Below are positions 21,047 to 32,516 of a DNA stretch of 64,000 nt, one piece after another. Source of the stretch: Petrosia ficiformis (taxonomy: Eukaryota; Porifera; Demospongiae; Haplosclerida; Petrosiidae); NCBI GenBank assembly GCA_947044365.1, contig OX345636.1, forward strand, positions 58,593,537 to 58,657,536, read 5' to 3'. The position numbers were made by a program, and so were the translations under genes. The first letter of the stretch is position 1. Each line of letters begins with the position of its first letter. Under the pieces are notes generated by a model. That model did no database searches and was not told where the DNA came from. It saw only the letters and a list, made by a program, of their open reading frames with translations.

Positions 21047-22975
21047 TTGACAGAGCTCCCTGTATTTAATAATTTTCTTAACTATAAATGTAAATGTGTA
21101 AGTGATACAAGCGTAATTGTGTATAAGGACCATGGAAAGTAGGTGTTCAATGTACGTGTGAGATGAGTTCTCTGACCATAGGAAAGCATGTGGAAATGCT
21201 ATATGTATGTTCACACATGTATATGTACATACACAAAACCTCTAGTCACTTCATTTTTGGGAATAATTTCCTTTTGGCGTTTGTCACGCATAGATTAATT
21301 ACTGTCTTTTTTTTTTTTCATCAATATTACTGAAGTGTTACATGTACACTGTACATGTACATGTATTTAACGAGTTCAGACTTGTTTTAGCTCTAAAATT
21401 TTGTATTTTACACATCAGCTTTTATAAAACCAACATAATGAGCAGGGTTGGGGCTGATTACACAAGTGTGATTACGATTATGATTATGATGAGCCAGAAA
21501 AGTTTCTGAATAATTATGATTACGATTACATACCAAAACTTTAGATTATGATTATGATCATGATTACTGTAGCATGATTACACTATGATTATACTATACC
21601 ACTGCATTCATTTTCACAAGTGAAGTGTGTTTGGTGATTGTCTTATTCAAACCAATAATGTCAATTCTTTTCATAATTGCACCGTATAAACATCAGTTTT
21701 TCAAAAAGGGTGGATTAAGTTAAACATTAAGTACAACTACATGTACCTGTGTTTGCATGATTACATTTTATCGTTGGAATGATTACAGTACTGGTTTAAT
21801 GGGATTATGATTATGAATACGCCAATTTCAAGTGATGTGATTATGATTATCATAATTATAGTAAAAAGTGTAGTCGATTACAATCGATTACGATTATAAT
21901 CGCAATCGGCCCCAACCCAGAATTAATGACTATTCTCACTTTCATTGAACTTGCACACAAGCATAGGGTGTCTTATTATATAGGTCACATTTTCTGGTTA
22001 TGAATATACATGTGTACATGTAGAATATACACATGTACATGTATGACTTTAGTGGCATGTCAAATGTGATGTTGGACAAAAGAAAGTAACATCCTACCAC
22101 ACCTAAATGTAGTAACCAGTAACCACACACCATTTGGGCTGACCCAACCCCCTGATGCTATTTAATGACAATAGGTATACAGTTTATATTTCATACAATT
22201 TTTTACATGATATTCATCAAATATTTCATTGTCATTTATAAAAACAGGTTGAATTGGATAATAAAAGGTGTTTAATGACATGTATAGTACATGTACATAC
22301 AGGAAAGATGTTTATTACAATAGATACAATATAGAAGCTGTACTCACTTTATAATATTATACTAATAAGATTATGATACGTAAGTATATTATACAGTTTA
22401 CCTAAACCAATAATAGAGTGTAATTATAATGGTTACGTGTACATGTATGTATACTGAATTGTGGTGTTGGACATGTATGTCCTTTCTTTAAGAGTGAATA
22501 TAATTATAATGATATTCATTGTAACATCAAGTGTCAGTTGGGTCAGTCCAAAAGGGTGTGGTTACTGGTTACTGCATTTGGGTGTGGTTTGATGTTACTT
22601 TCTTTTATTCATCATCACATTTAACATACCTCTAAAGTCATAAATGTATATTCATAACCAGAGAATGGGACCTATATAGTAAGATAAAATTAATAACACT
22701 TCAGTAATTGATGAAAAGACAGCAATTGATGTACAAGTATGTGTGACAAACACAAAAAGGAAATTGTTCCCCACAATAAAGGGACTAGAGTTTTTGTGTA
22801 TGTACATGTACACATATAGTGTATATAACATTTCCACGTGCTTTTCTATGACCAGAGAATCCATCCCACATATACATTGGACATTTAATTTCCATTGTCC
22901 TTATATATAATTACACGTGTATTACATTCATGTATAGTTAAGGAAATTATTAAATTCTGGGAGCTCTGTCAATTG
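21045..22975. repeat. Large inverted repeat (arms about 21045-22150 and 22537-22975)
   Basis: AATTGACAGAGCTCCC at 21045-21060 pairs perfectly with GGGAGCTCTGTCAATT at 22960-22975. Extended reverse-complement similarity runs inward through the TTGTCACACATA, CTGGTTATGAATATAC and CAGTAACCACAC segments to CTGACCCAACC / GTTGGGTCAG near 22139 and 22537. The left arm is about 600 bp longer, largely because of the MITE inserted at 21434-21918. Arms are diverged but clearly homologous. Confidence 0.8.
21434..21918. mobile_element. hAT-like MITE rich in GATTAC repeats
   Basis: It begins CAGGGTTGGGGCTGATT and ends AATCGGCCCCAACCC, an imperfect inverted repeat. The subterminal DNA is made of GATTACGATTATGATT-like repeats in both arms. 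The flanks ATAATGAG and TTAATGAC may be a degraded 8-bp duplication. There is no coding content. The insertion splits the left arm of the inverted repeat at 21045-22975. Confidence 0.65.
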
Positions 22976-23851
22976 ATAATCATTAAATAGAATAAGTAGG
23001 AAATGTTATTATAATTATAATTTCCAACACCACAATATTTATATTATTACTGACTCAACCTCCTGATGTCATATACTTATATATGAATAGTAGTATATAG
23101 ATAATAATGTACATGTATAGTGAGAAGAATTCAATATCTGTGAATATAAAGACATACATGTACCCACATGTTCAAACCATACTCACATACATGAAACACA
23201 CTCCATTGGTCTTGTGTTCTATACTCAGACTGTGAATATAATGACCTTTAATTTCTTTGTGTATGTAAATATTTACCCAAGTCATTATATACATGTAACC
23301 ATTATAATTACACTCTATTACTGGTTTATGTAAACTGTATAATATACTTATGTATCATAATTTTCTAACTATAATTATTAGGGCTGGGAATTGGCTCAGA
23401 TTCTGAAATCGATTATCACTAACTTCCAATCGATTCATAATCGATTAAAATCAGTTGAAGTAATTAGGCCAATTAAGTCAATTAATACAGGAAATGCCTC
23501 CCATTTGATGATCAAAAAGGCTTCCTGTCACTTCCATATTGAACATTATTTGCCATCACAGGCTTGAAAAGTATATCTTCTGGAATAATTAGCATAATTG
23601 ATATCACAGACTATCAATATCAATTGATTAATCAATTAATCGTCCCAGCCCTAATAATTATTATAAAGTGAGTACACAGCTTGTATATTACATGTATGTA
23701 TATCTATTACAGTAAACCCCTTTTACATGTACATGTACATGTATTTCCTTAAACAGCTTTTTATTTTCAAATTCAACTTGTTTTCATAAATGTGATGATG
23801 AATATCATGTAACAAATTGTATAAAATCTAAACTGTATACCTAGTCAATTC
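22170..23851. repeat. Second, overlapping inverted repeat (arms 22170-22452 and 23287-23851)
   Basis: GGTATACAGTTTATATTTCA near 22174 and GTAATTATAATGGTTAC near 22421 have their reverse complements near 23831 and 23293 respectively, in mirrored order. The right arm is interrupted by the MITE at 23379-23653. The left arm is the loop of the neighbouring inverted repeat, so the two structures are interlocked. Confidence 0.75.
23379..23653. mobile_element. TAGGGCTGGG MITE, complete copy with 8-bp TSD
   Basis: Inverted ends TAGGGCTGGGA / TCCCAGCCCTA are flanked by a perfect 8-bp duplication ATAATTAT (23371-23378 and 23654-23661), as made by hAT transposases. The 275-bp body contains ATCGATT palindromes at both ends and no coding sequence. 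Further copies lie at 34512, 38132, 46833 and 56688, with a fragment at 6320-6415. Confidence 0.92.
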
Positions 23852-24044
23852 TAAATGATGTAAATCAGAGATTTCTACGAGCTTTAACATTACCTACCTG
23901 ACAAGTTTACAATCATTCACATTTCTGCTTTTCTGACAGTAATGAAGCTTGATATCAACTTTTTATCCCTTCATTTTGAAACAGTTGATGTTAATGTGTA
24001 TATGTATATCAGGATAATGTATTAATACTCCACTCTCTATACAG

Positions 24045-24152
24045 AATAACCGGATCTATTGGGCCATTCAATATTCTGATGATGGGGAAGTGGAATCACT
24101 GATTAATGATTCTCAAACAGATATAAACTGGACTAACGAAGCTTCTTATTAT
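24045..24152 (+). CDS. Ankyrin gene exon
   Basis: 108 bases between CTATACAG and GTAAGT, phase 0 at both ends. It encodes NNRIYWAIQYSDDGEVESL followed by INDSQTDINWTNEASYY. The pattern IYWAIQYSDDGEVESLI..DI is a degenerate ankyrin repeat (A-x-x-G-x-x-E-x-V-x-x-L-I). The TPLH tetrapeptide is missing, so this and the preceding exon may form an N-terminal capping region. Confidence 0.75.
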
Positions 24153-24841
24153 GTAAGTGTCATCCTATAAATTAATAATTAAAATATCATTTTTTATTAT
24201 TTTTAATTATAATATTTAATAGTTATTATGATTTAATAATTATTATTGAATATCCATTCTATTATGATGGTATATACTAGATATTATTATGAAATGTTAT
24301 TTGTGGTAATATGATTGTGGATATACTGACAAGGAATATTTCATTATTGTGAACATTGTCTTCATTATTTATGTAAATGTCTTATGAAGTTCCTTAACAA
24401 TGTTTAATATTACTATTTTCGTTTCTCCCTTCCTATGATTGGTTCCATGATCAATGGTATAGACAGGAAGTTATTGTTTGGTGAGGGGGAGAGGGGCTTA
24501 CAAAAGGAGATAGGCATACATAGTGTACTGTACTGCAATTTTTAGCTTATTAGTTATTCATGAGGGCATGCTTTTCACTACAAGCTGGTAAATTAATCCA
24601 TGTACAATAATTATAATCTATTGAATTACGACACAAACAAACCAAATCAACATTATAATTGATGTATGTTATTATAAGAATTCAGTGTTTGGCAAAATGT
24701 TCATTTTAAATTAATTTATTAACCTCATAGTCTACTGTTTCAACTACTTGTAATTGTTTAGGTCAAATATATGATATAATCTAGTATTTATTCATACACA
24801 CATTACCTTTATTGTCTCACTAACATAAACACATACACTCA

Positions 24842-25145
24842 CAGGGGTGGATACAGGATTTATTGTATGGTGGGGTTGATTCATAAAGGGCGTGGTAAAT
24901 TAATTAACGAAAGAAAAAGGTCCTCTAACATCGATTTCTGGAAGATGCGCCTCAAATGTTGTTAAATGAAAGCCTTCAAAATGTCTTCTACTGGAATTCT
25001 CTCCTGGTAATGCATAGCTATCACAGCCATGACTGAAAAGTGTTCTTCTGTGAATGAGGATCGTGTGTAAGTCTTTCAAAGTTCAAATGTTTTGGGGGGG
25101 TTGCAACTCCACAAACCTCCCCCCCCCCCCCTAAATCCGCCCTTG
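24842..25145 (-). mobile_element. hAT relic (304 bp) with transposase tail
   Basis: The ends CAGGGGTGGATACAGGATTT and AAATCCGCCCTTG are imperfect inverted repeats, flanked by ACTCA on both sides (24837-24841 and 25146-25150), a possible 5-bp duplication. On the minus strand the middle encodes EEHFSVMAVIAMHYQ and VEDILKAF, resembling the last residues of hAT transposases. The adjoining C and G homopolymers are part of the decayed ends. Confidence 0.65.
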
Positions 25146-25265
25146 ACTCATACAAACATGTATTTACAAACATACATACTCACACAAACATAATTCACAC
25201 AAATATATACATACACATTGTCTATTCCTTTAATGATATAAAGTACCAATATACAATGTATCCAT

Positions 25266-26434
25266 AGAGGTGTTAGGATTGGGTTTAACAAAATTTCCTG
25301 TACACTGGCTACCTAAATTACATAAAAATCCTTACGGAAAGAGATTTATTGCTGCTTCACATAAGTGTACCACTAAGGCATTATCTAAACTTCTTACCAC
25401 ATGTCTTACTACTATAACTACTCATTTTAAAGAATATTGCCATGGCATTTATAATAATACCGGTGTTAACTGTTTTTGGATAATTAATAATTCACAACAG
25501 GTCCTTGATAAACTTCACACAATTAATCACTTTTCTAATGCAAAAAAATTTGATAGCTTTGATTTTTCTACACTGTATACTAGTATTCCACATATCTCTT
25601 TAAAATTGGCACTTACGGCTCTCATACAGGAAGCATATAGAGTTAGAAATTGCATATACCTAGTTGTAAATACGTTTTGGTAAAGCATATTGATCAGACA
25701 TACATGTACCATCTAAATCTAGTTGTAGCAAAAATATTAAAGAGGATAAACTGATAGAAATGCTGGAATTCCTGATAGATAACATTTACATTAAAGTAGG
25801 TAAAGAAATATTTAGGCAGCAAGTAGGAATTCCAATGGGTACTGATTGTGCTCCTTTTTTAGCTAATTTATTTTTATTCTATTATGAATATAACTATATG
25901 AAAGATCTTATCAAAAGTAATATACACTTAGCTAAACAGTTTCCTTACACTACCAGATATATTGATGATCTTTTAACATTAAATAATAATAGATTTACAA
26001 AAGTTATTCCTAACATATATCCTCCTGAGTTAGAACTCAAAAGAACTACTGAGAGTCCCACTATGCTATCCTATTTAGATATATTAATTACAATAGAAAA
26101 TGAGAAATATCACACTACCATTTTTGATAAAAGAGACAATTTTGGTTTTAATATAGTTAACTTTCCACATTTATGCAGTAATATTCCCACTAAACCTGCT
26201 TATGAAGTGTATACTGTATTTCACAATTAATTAGAATTGGTAGGATATGTGATTCCTTTAAAGATTTTGCACACAGACACTATAAGTTAACTAGTCATTT
26301 AATACAACAAGGTTTCTGGTATACTAAGCTATGTTTTACATTTAAAAGGTTTACAAAATACATGCACCTATTTTTTCTAAATTTAAATGTAATGTACGCA
26401 AGCATATAGAGGAAGGTATTTACCTGCCGGTTAA
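25266..26434 (+). pseudogene. Penelope-like element reverse transcriptase, broken
   Basis: In order it encodes FPVHWLPKLHKNPYGKRFIA, FDFSTLYTSIPH (first catalytic aspartate), IDNIYIKVGKEIFRQQVGIP, MGTDCAPFLANLFLFYYE, RYIDDLL (active-site aspartates), TMLSYLDI, RICDSFKDFAHRHY, LIQQGFWY and IEEGIYLPV. These are typical of Penelope-like retroelements. A frameshift near 25670, an in-frame TGA at 25691, and frameshifts near 26220 and 26350 disable it. The N-terminal part and the GIY-YIG endonuclease are absent; 5' truncation is common on insertion. It lies in an ankyrin gene intron in the same orientation. Confidence 0.9.
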
Positions 26435-26851
26435 TGTAAGACTGAACAACTAGAAATGTGACTATTAGACGTGCTAGACATTGATTAGTACTTATTAGTG
26501 CTTTTTCAAAATTATAATCAGTACTAATCAGTACTTCTTTTGTGTGTTGCATGGGTAGACAGTGATGGCCAGCTGCTTTTGTAAGAGCAGGTGCTTAGCT
26601 TAGTGTGCCTCACTGATCTCAAACCTTGCATATGTGACCAACTTGGGTTTGCGGCAGCTCTATGCTTCTCTTCTTGGTTTGTGAGTCGCATTATGTTGTG
26701 TACTTGTTATTTAAGTGTACTATTTTTATTGTTATTATTGTTATATGGACGCTGGATGAGTGGGGAGAGTTGGCTAGCCATCAAAGATCTTTAACCCACC
26801 ATTCCCAGTTCTCAAGACTGGGCATTCAGTGTTCAATTTTACCATATTTTT

Positions 26852-27021
26852 CTAAGCCATTGTGGCAGTTCCTCTTCTAAGCCATTGTGGCTGCTTATTT
26901 TCTAAGCCATTGTGGCTGCTTATTTTCTAAGCCATTGTGGCAGTTCCTTTTCTAAGCCATTGTGGCTGCTTATTTTCTAAGCCATTGTGGCTGCTTATTT
27001 TCTAAGCCATTGTGGCTGATT
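26852..27021. repeat. Minisatellite with GCCATTGTGGCTG core
   Basis: About seven copies of a 24-26 bp unit TTTCTAAGCCATTGTGGCTG plus CTTATT or CAGTTCC. Degenerate copies persist to about 27140. It starts a few hundred bases downstream of the Penelope-like fragment and could be a variable tail of that or another element. Confidence 0.9.
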
Positions 27022-27026
27022 ATTAT

Positions 27027-27029
<3 letters not shown>

Positions 27030-27071
<42 letters not shown>
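27030..27071. repeat. (AT)n microsatellite
   Basis: Pure AT run followed by a T tract, embedded in the degenerate part of the GCCATTGTGGCTG minisatellite. Confidence 0.9.
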
Positions 27072-27075
<4 letters not shown>

Positions 27076-27235
27076 TTTTTTTTTTAAGCCATAGTAGCTG
27101 CTCTAATGTTTAATGAAGCCATTGTGGCTGCTTGTTTGTTTGTTGTGTGTGTGTTTGTTTGCACCTTTTGCTAGCATGCTAGACACATGAATTTTCATGT
27201 AATTAATTAATGACTTACAGGTTAGTTAGAGTCTT

Positions 27236-27345
27236 AACCCTTTCGTGCCGAGACGCCGTGTATACACGTCTTGTTCTTGTCGCCGTGTACATACATACGC
27301 CGTGTATACACGTCTTGTTCTTGTCGCCGTGTACATACGTCTTGT
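27236..27345. mobile_element. Possible piggyBac-like terminus with a 50-bp duplication
   Basis: TTAACCCTTTCGTGCCGAGA followed by CGCCGTGTATACACGTC looks like a piggyBac-type end (TTAA target, CCCTTT, then a short palindrome). The CGCCGTGTATACACGTC..CTTGTTCTTGTCGC portion is tandemly repeated. No opposite terminus or transposase was found. A similar TTAACCCTTAGAGGACTG end occurs at about 39091 and its duplicates. Confidence 0.35.
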
Positions 27346-30158
27346 TCTAAAACTCTTAAAGATAAATCACTCACACATGTAGCCCCTCCCACTATTTAAC
27401 TACTATACTATACTATTACTATTGTATCACTAACCTGTGTAAAGTAATTAATTATAAAGCATAGTTATGTGTTGTATTTTATAACTATTTCTGTTACAAT
27501 TAGTGATATACTGAATCAGTATTTAATATGTTATGTTGTTTGGAAGCATGGGCCAAATTGGCTCAACAATGATTACTATATATGCCATTGAGAATACATC
27601 TTGAAGCAATTAAGTTAATGCTGTTAGTGACATTATAATAATAATTACACATGTAACTGTGCCATCTGGCCTAAAGAGAGAACTGTGCAGTGCATGCCAA
27701 ATAAGAAGCTCTTTTGGCCAATGGTGCACCATATAAGCTTATCAAAAACACTGATATGTTATATTTATAGCATAGATCTGCCTGTGTTATCATGTACATG
27801 TATAGGTGCCTCGGGTACCATGGTATAGGTAAATATAGGTATAGGCAAGTAGTATAGGGGCGGATACAGATACTTTACAGACCAAGTTTTGAAACTTTAT
27901 AGTACTATTTTACTGTTTTAGAAAAAGACTGATACAACAGTCAGAATCATATATTTTAAGCTATTTCCATCTTTTCTAGTAATTTGTGAGTTTCATTTCA
28001 AACAGAAATGGCTATATAGAGCAATGCTAAAAATTAGCGATGCACATGAACATAAACTAGAAAAAGCAGTGAACACATGTACATTGTGTACATACATGTA
28101 GGAATAGGTATAGGTATAGGCAGTTTTAGTTGCCTATAATATCTGTATCTGAATTACAGGCAAAACCTAGTATAGGTACAACACTAGTACATGTATGTAC
28201 ATGTGTATGTATACATGTACATGAATGATCAATGTTCATATCTCCATATAGCCCCAGGTCATACATGTATAATATCATTAATCATTGAATGTGTATATAC
28301 ATGATAACACATACAGGCCAGTGATTTGTACTGTGGAAGCCATATAGAATTATGTGATCACCTTGTGGGATACTATGATATCTAAGATCAATAATTTCTT
28401 TGGTGTGTACGTGTATTCCCCAGACTCCCCTAGTAATTGGTACATGGTTTGTCTGTTGTGATATTCCAATAAACAGATGTATCAATAAAAACTGATATAA
28501 TAATCTACATTGTAGTTACTTCTCTCAGAGATTGATTATCAGTCAATCATGATATGACACATGCTGATCATATACATATACACACACTTAGTTCAAGAAG
28601 CAAGATTTGAGTGTATTTTGGTTTTAAAAGATGAGAAAGCTGGTTAGGTACATTGTAGTTGATGATATAATGTGTTGTATATGTGTTTATCATTGTGTTA
28701 TGAGCTTCAAAACACACAACATAATTACATTGTTGATCGTATTGCAGTATGGATGGGCTTTGATTCAGTGATACTATACCTGTATCAATTGTATTGAAAT
28801 GATTCAAAAAATCATGGAAATTTCAGTAGCGATATTCAATCCATAAAAACTTGTATTGCAACAGGTCTAGTTTTCATGCACAATATACACATTATTATTT
28901 TAATACACTGTTAAAATGTACTCTCCACTTTTCATTCACTTCCTACCATCCTGAATTATAGTTATATTTCATTTACACTTGTATCTACATCAATACATTA
29001 CCTATACTCTTATACAACTATAACAAGAAGTTGAGTTAACTGATTCTTATAGTTACAAACAAGAGAAACTGATGTTGTATAAACAGTCCATAGAATTTGA
29101 GCTCAACTACACATTTAATAATCATAAACATTTACCTCACCATACAAATATTTTATTATCATAATGTATTTTGTTAATTATTCTAGCTCCTTTTTGTTTA
29201 TGCCAAAATTCTACTCAGAACACAGTTAGGATCCATTTCATTGTGAATTCATATTCTGTATTCTGACTTGAGCACTATAAGTAATTGTGTATAGTAATTA
29301 AGACTATAATTATCTGTAATTATAATCAGTAATTATAGTAATCATTATGATAATATAAAGATTGTATGTAAAATACTTTTATTCATAAATAAATGCATAA
29401 TCAAAATCATTAATGTCCAGCTTTGCCAACAAAGTCTTATGAATATCATTATGTGGTTGATTTGGGAGTCTTTGATGGCAATCCTGGACAGAATTGAGCA
29501 AACAGATTATATGTAACTTCTGAACATACTACATAACACGATTTAAAACTATATCAATGCATAGAAACCCACAACTACCAATGTAGCAAACTTTGAAAAC
29601 GTGCATATTTAATAAGTGAACATTGAAATTGTTTGTTTGATACTTAGTAACTATTTAACATACACTTGTCCCTAGGGAACGTATTCAACGTAGCAGTATA
29701 GCAGAAGCCAACAACAAAAGAAACGTTAACGTTAGGAAAACGTGTGTAGATACTGTAAAAAACGAAATTTTAAAATTATACAGTTTGAAGAGCGTTTCTA
29801 CGGTGTTTTATCGTAGTACAGTTTGTACTACGGTCGTAGTACAAAAACGAAACATGAACTTTTTTTTGTTGTCTACTGTATATTCATTATTATCGATAAT
29901 ATCTAAATGATGAAGTATATGTGTCTATGTGTGTATAAAATACTTGTTTGTCTAATTGAACCACTCCCCTGATTCATAAATAGTGAAGTCAAGTATGGAT
30001 ATGACATGATTTTATTATACACATGCGATAAGTATTTGTATATGTATAGTATCAATTGATATTATTATGAATAACATTTACCAGTGAAACTATTAATTAT
30101 TACTAGTTTGTATAGTGTTTATTACATGTACATGTATTGTTCTTATTTCATTATACAG
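27346..30158 (+). other. Ankyrin gene intron, no recognised element
   Basis: AT-rich DNA with ACATGTA palindromes. Short minus-strand frames around 28282-28807 have no recognisable motif or splice logic. Confidence 0.5.
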
Positions 30159-30254
30159 AAATGGAGTTTACTGCATAAAGCAGCTGATTGTAATAAAGTC
30201 AGTATAGTAGACCTGATTATAAAACATGGATGTGACGTGAACATAAAAACTCTT
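30159..30254 (+). CDS. Ankyrin gene exon
   Basis: 96 bases between TTATACAG and GTAAGT, phase 0 both sides. It encodes KWSLLHKAADCNKVSIVDLI followed by IKHGCDVNIKTL, a canonical ankyrin repeat (LLHKAA..N...IVDLII.HG.DVN). This is the clearest single ankyrin repeat in the left half of the gene. Confidence 0.92.
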
Positions 30255-30723
30255 GTAAGTGATTATATATTAATTGTTATACACATGTAATATAATGGTT
30301 ATAATATACAATTGAATACAATCATTAAGGTTACGGTACATATATACCAAAATCTGATCGTATTTATTTAAATGTAATATTAGAATAATATTTCAACTGA
30401 CCAATGGCTGATGCTAGCACTATATACGTGTACATGTAGTTATAAATCAAAAATAAGTTCATCCAATACATATTTTGATGTGATCTCCAGGTAAATATTT
30501 TCTATAAAGCTATACATGTAAACATTTTGCAAAACATTCAAGAGAAGCAGCAAATCATGATTATTCATGATTTGTATCTCGTAACCTTAATGACAAAAGT
30601 TTCCAAACAAACTTTAACTATTAATTCAGTCAGTCAATCAGTTCACAAACTTAAAACTAATATTAAACTTTATGGTTTCATTTGTTACTTGAAAGTTTAT
30701 GAAAATAATGTATACATGTTATT

Positions 30724-30950
30724 ATAGGATTTCCGTAAATTAGTCTCCTCTCCAGACTCCATAGTGCAAAATAGTCTGGTAATTTTGGCCCACATTCCTG
30801 TCACATGTAGTGACATAGCCAATCAGATCCCTCAGTTTATTAATTGATTACATGACTTTTTTAATTCAAAAATGTCATATCAAAACCTGTAATAAACGAA
30901 TCTGTAACAAAGGTTGTGAAGCATCCCAGATACCAGCCTTCTACTATCAT
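30724..30950. repeat. Dispersed repeat, copy 1
   Basis: Matches 63655-63910 over its length: AGTCTGGTA, CAACATTCCTGGCACATG-like, GTGACAT, AAAAATGTCATATCAAA and GCATCCCAGATACCA occur in the same order. No inverted ends or coding content were seen. Confidence 0.75.
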
Positions 30951-32413
30951 CTGGAGAGTATGATTTAATTCAAGTAACAAACTTATAGATTGAAATATTT
31001 GTTATACAAGTACAAGTAGGTTGAGTTAATCATATGACAGTCACCTGATTAGGACATCGTTGTGCCAACCATTGTGGAATGTTTTGTTCTACAGTGGGAA
31101 TGGCATTCTGGGAATGTGACTATCTGTAACTAGTGTCATACTATAAGAGTGCTGTAACATTGTGGGGCGAGCCTGATAGCAAATTGTTCAGATAATTTCT
31201 GAGTATGCTGCTAAATAGAATACATGTATGTGGTATTATGTACGACATATACACATGTACATGTACCTATAGAGTGATTTCAGTACCAACTCCCTCGTGT
31301 GGGAGTCACTCGTGCTTACCCCAATTATTAGATAGTATTTATACTTGTAACCCCATCATGACAACAGTTACAAGTATTACTAAACACATGTATTATGAAC
31401 ATGTATATTAGTGATCATATGATTATAAATTTATATGTATAGTAAACTAGTAGTTGATATAATCTCAGAAGTTAATAGATTGTCTTGTACTGATATAATC
31501 AGCTTTTTCCTTCTGTATGCAGTACTTGTACATGTAGTTTATAAAGTGTCAAATATAATGTCAATTGAAATGTATTGTAGCCATTTATTCCAGGCCATCC
31601 TACATACATGTAGAGGATACTACCATATCTAAAGCATTTGCTTAATTGACAATATATTAATACATGTACTTGTACCAATGGTGTGGAAACATCCAGTCAT
31701 GCAGGACATTATCCGATAAATATAGTGAATGTCTGGTAAATTGAAACTGAACTGTATACATGTATATTGGGAGCAGAACAAGAGTTGTGAAAATAGGTCA
31801 AAATGTTGGCTCAATGTTTCCACATCCCTGACATGTACTTACATGTATATCCATGTACATGTACATACTAGTGTATAGCTCCAATAATTAATCGAGGGCA
31901 AAAAGTTTCGTGATATATATTATATATTTTTAATTTCGTAAAACATTATTGGTTACAATTGTGGTTATACAAGCCACACCCACTTGATTTGAAAGTGTTA
32001 TGATGGACAATGTTTCATTTGTATCTGGTTCTTATATATGAGCTTATCAAAAACACTGATGTTCAATATATTGTAATATCAGTACCTGACATTGTTAAGT
32101 TCACATACTATCACTGTACTTACAGTGTACTTTGTGAGTGAAGTACACTGTACTTCAAATGTACTACACCATATTTCACATACAAATATAATGGAATTAA
32201 AACACAACTATGGTTACAGTAAAAGTACATGTAGTACAACTATAATATTATTATACATGTACCACTTAGAAATGCAGTTGACTATCACCTTATTAAAGTG
32301 TAGCTCCCATCGTAGTATATAAAGTCAAGTACTATACATTTTGATAGTGTAATACTTGTAGTATACATGTATGTACATGTACATGTACATACAGTAATGT
32401 ACATTGTACATGT

Positions 32414-32516
32414 ACATGATGTTATTGGAGATGTAGAAAGAAAGAAAGAAAGACAGAAAGAAAGAAAGAAAGAAAGACACCTGAGGCAAATGGAAAAATG
32501 AACACGAGAGTTGCCA
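32414..32516 (-). mobile_element. tRNA-derived SINE, copy 2 (head lost)
   Basis: The minus strand carries the same body as the copy at 17672: AACTCTCGTGTTCATTTTTC, GCCTCAGGTGTC, an expanded (TTTC)n tract and ACATCTCCAATAACATCATG. The tRNA-like head is replaced by ACATGTACATGTA repeats. Confidence 0.7.

Larger units (their letters stand above)
16536..24044 (+). other. Ankyrin gene intron packed with repeats
   Basis: A 7.5-kb intron containing a SINE, the two-block 18-bp satellite, nested inverted repeats and two MITEs, each listed separately. No additional exon is recognisable. Confidence 0.6.

Noticed and set aside
31172..31320. Pair of elements (also 50360-50835) with GGGGCRAGCCTGA and a CTCCCT..AGGG hairpin
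   Set aside because: Suggestive of a Helitron- or MITE-like family, but the termini do not match Helitron rules and no target duplication was found.
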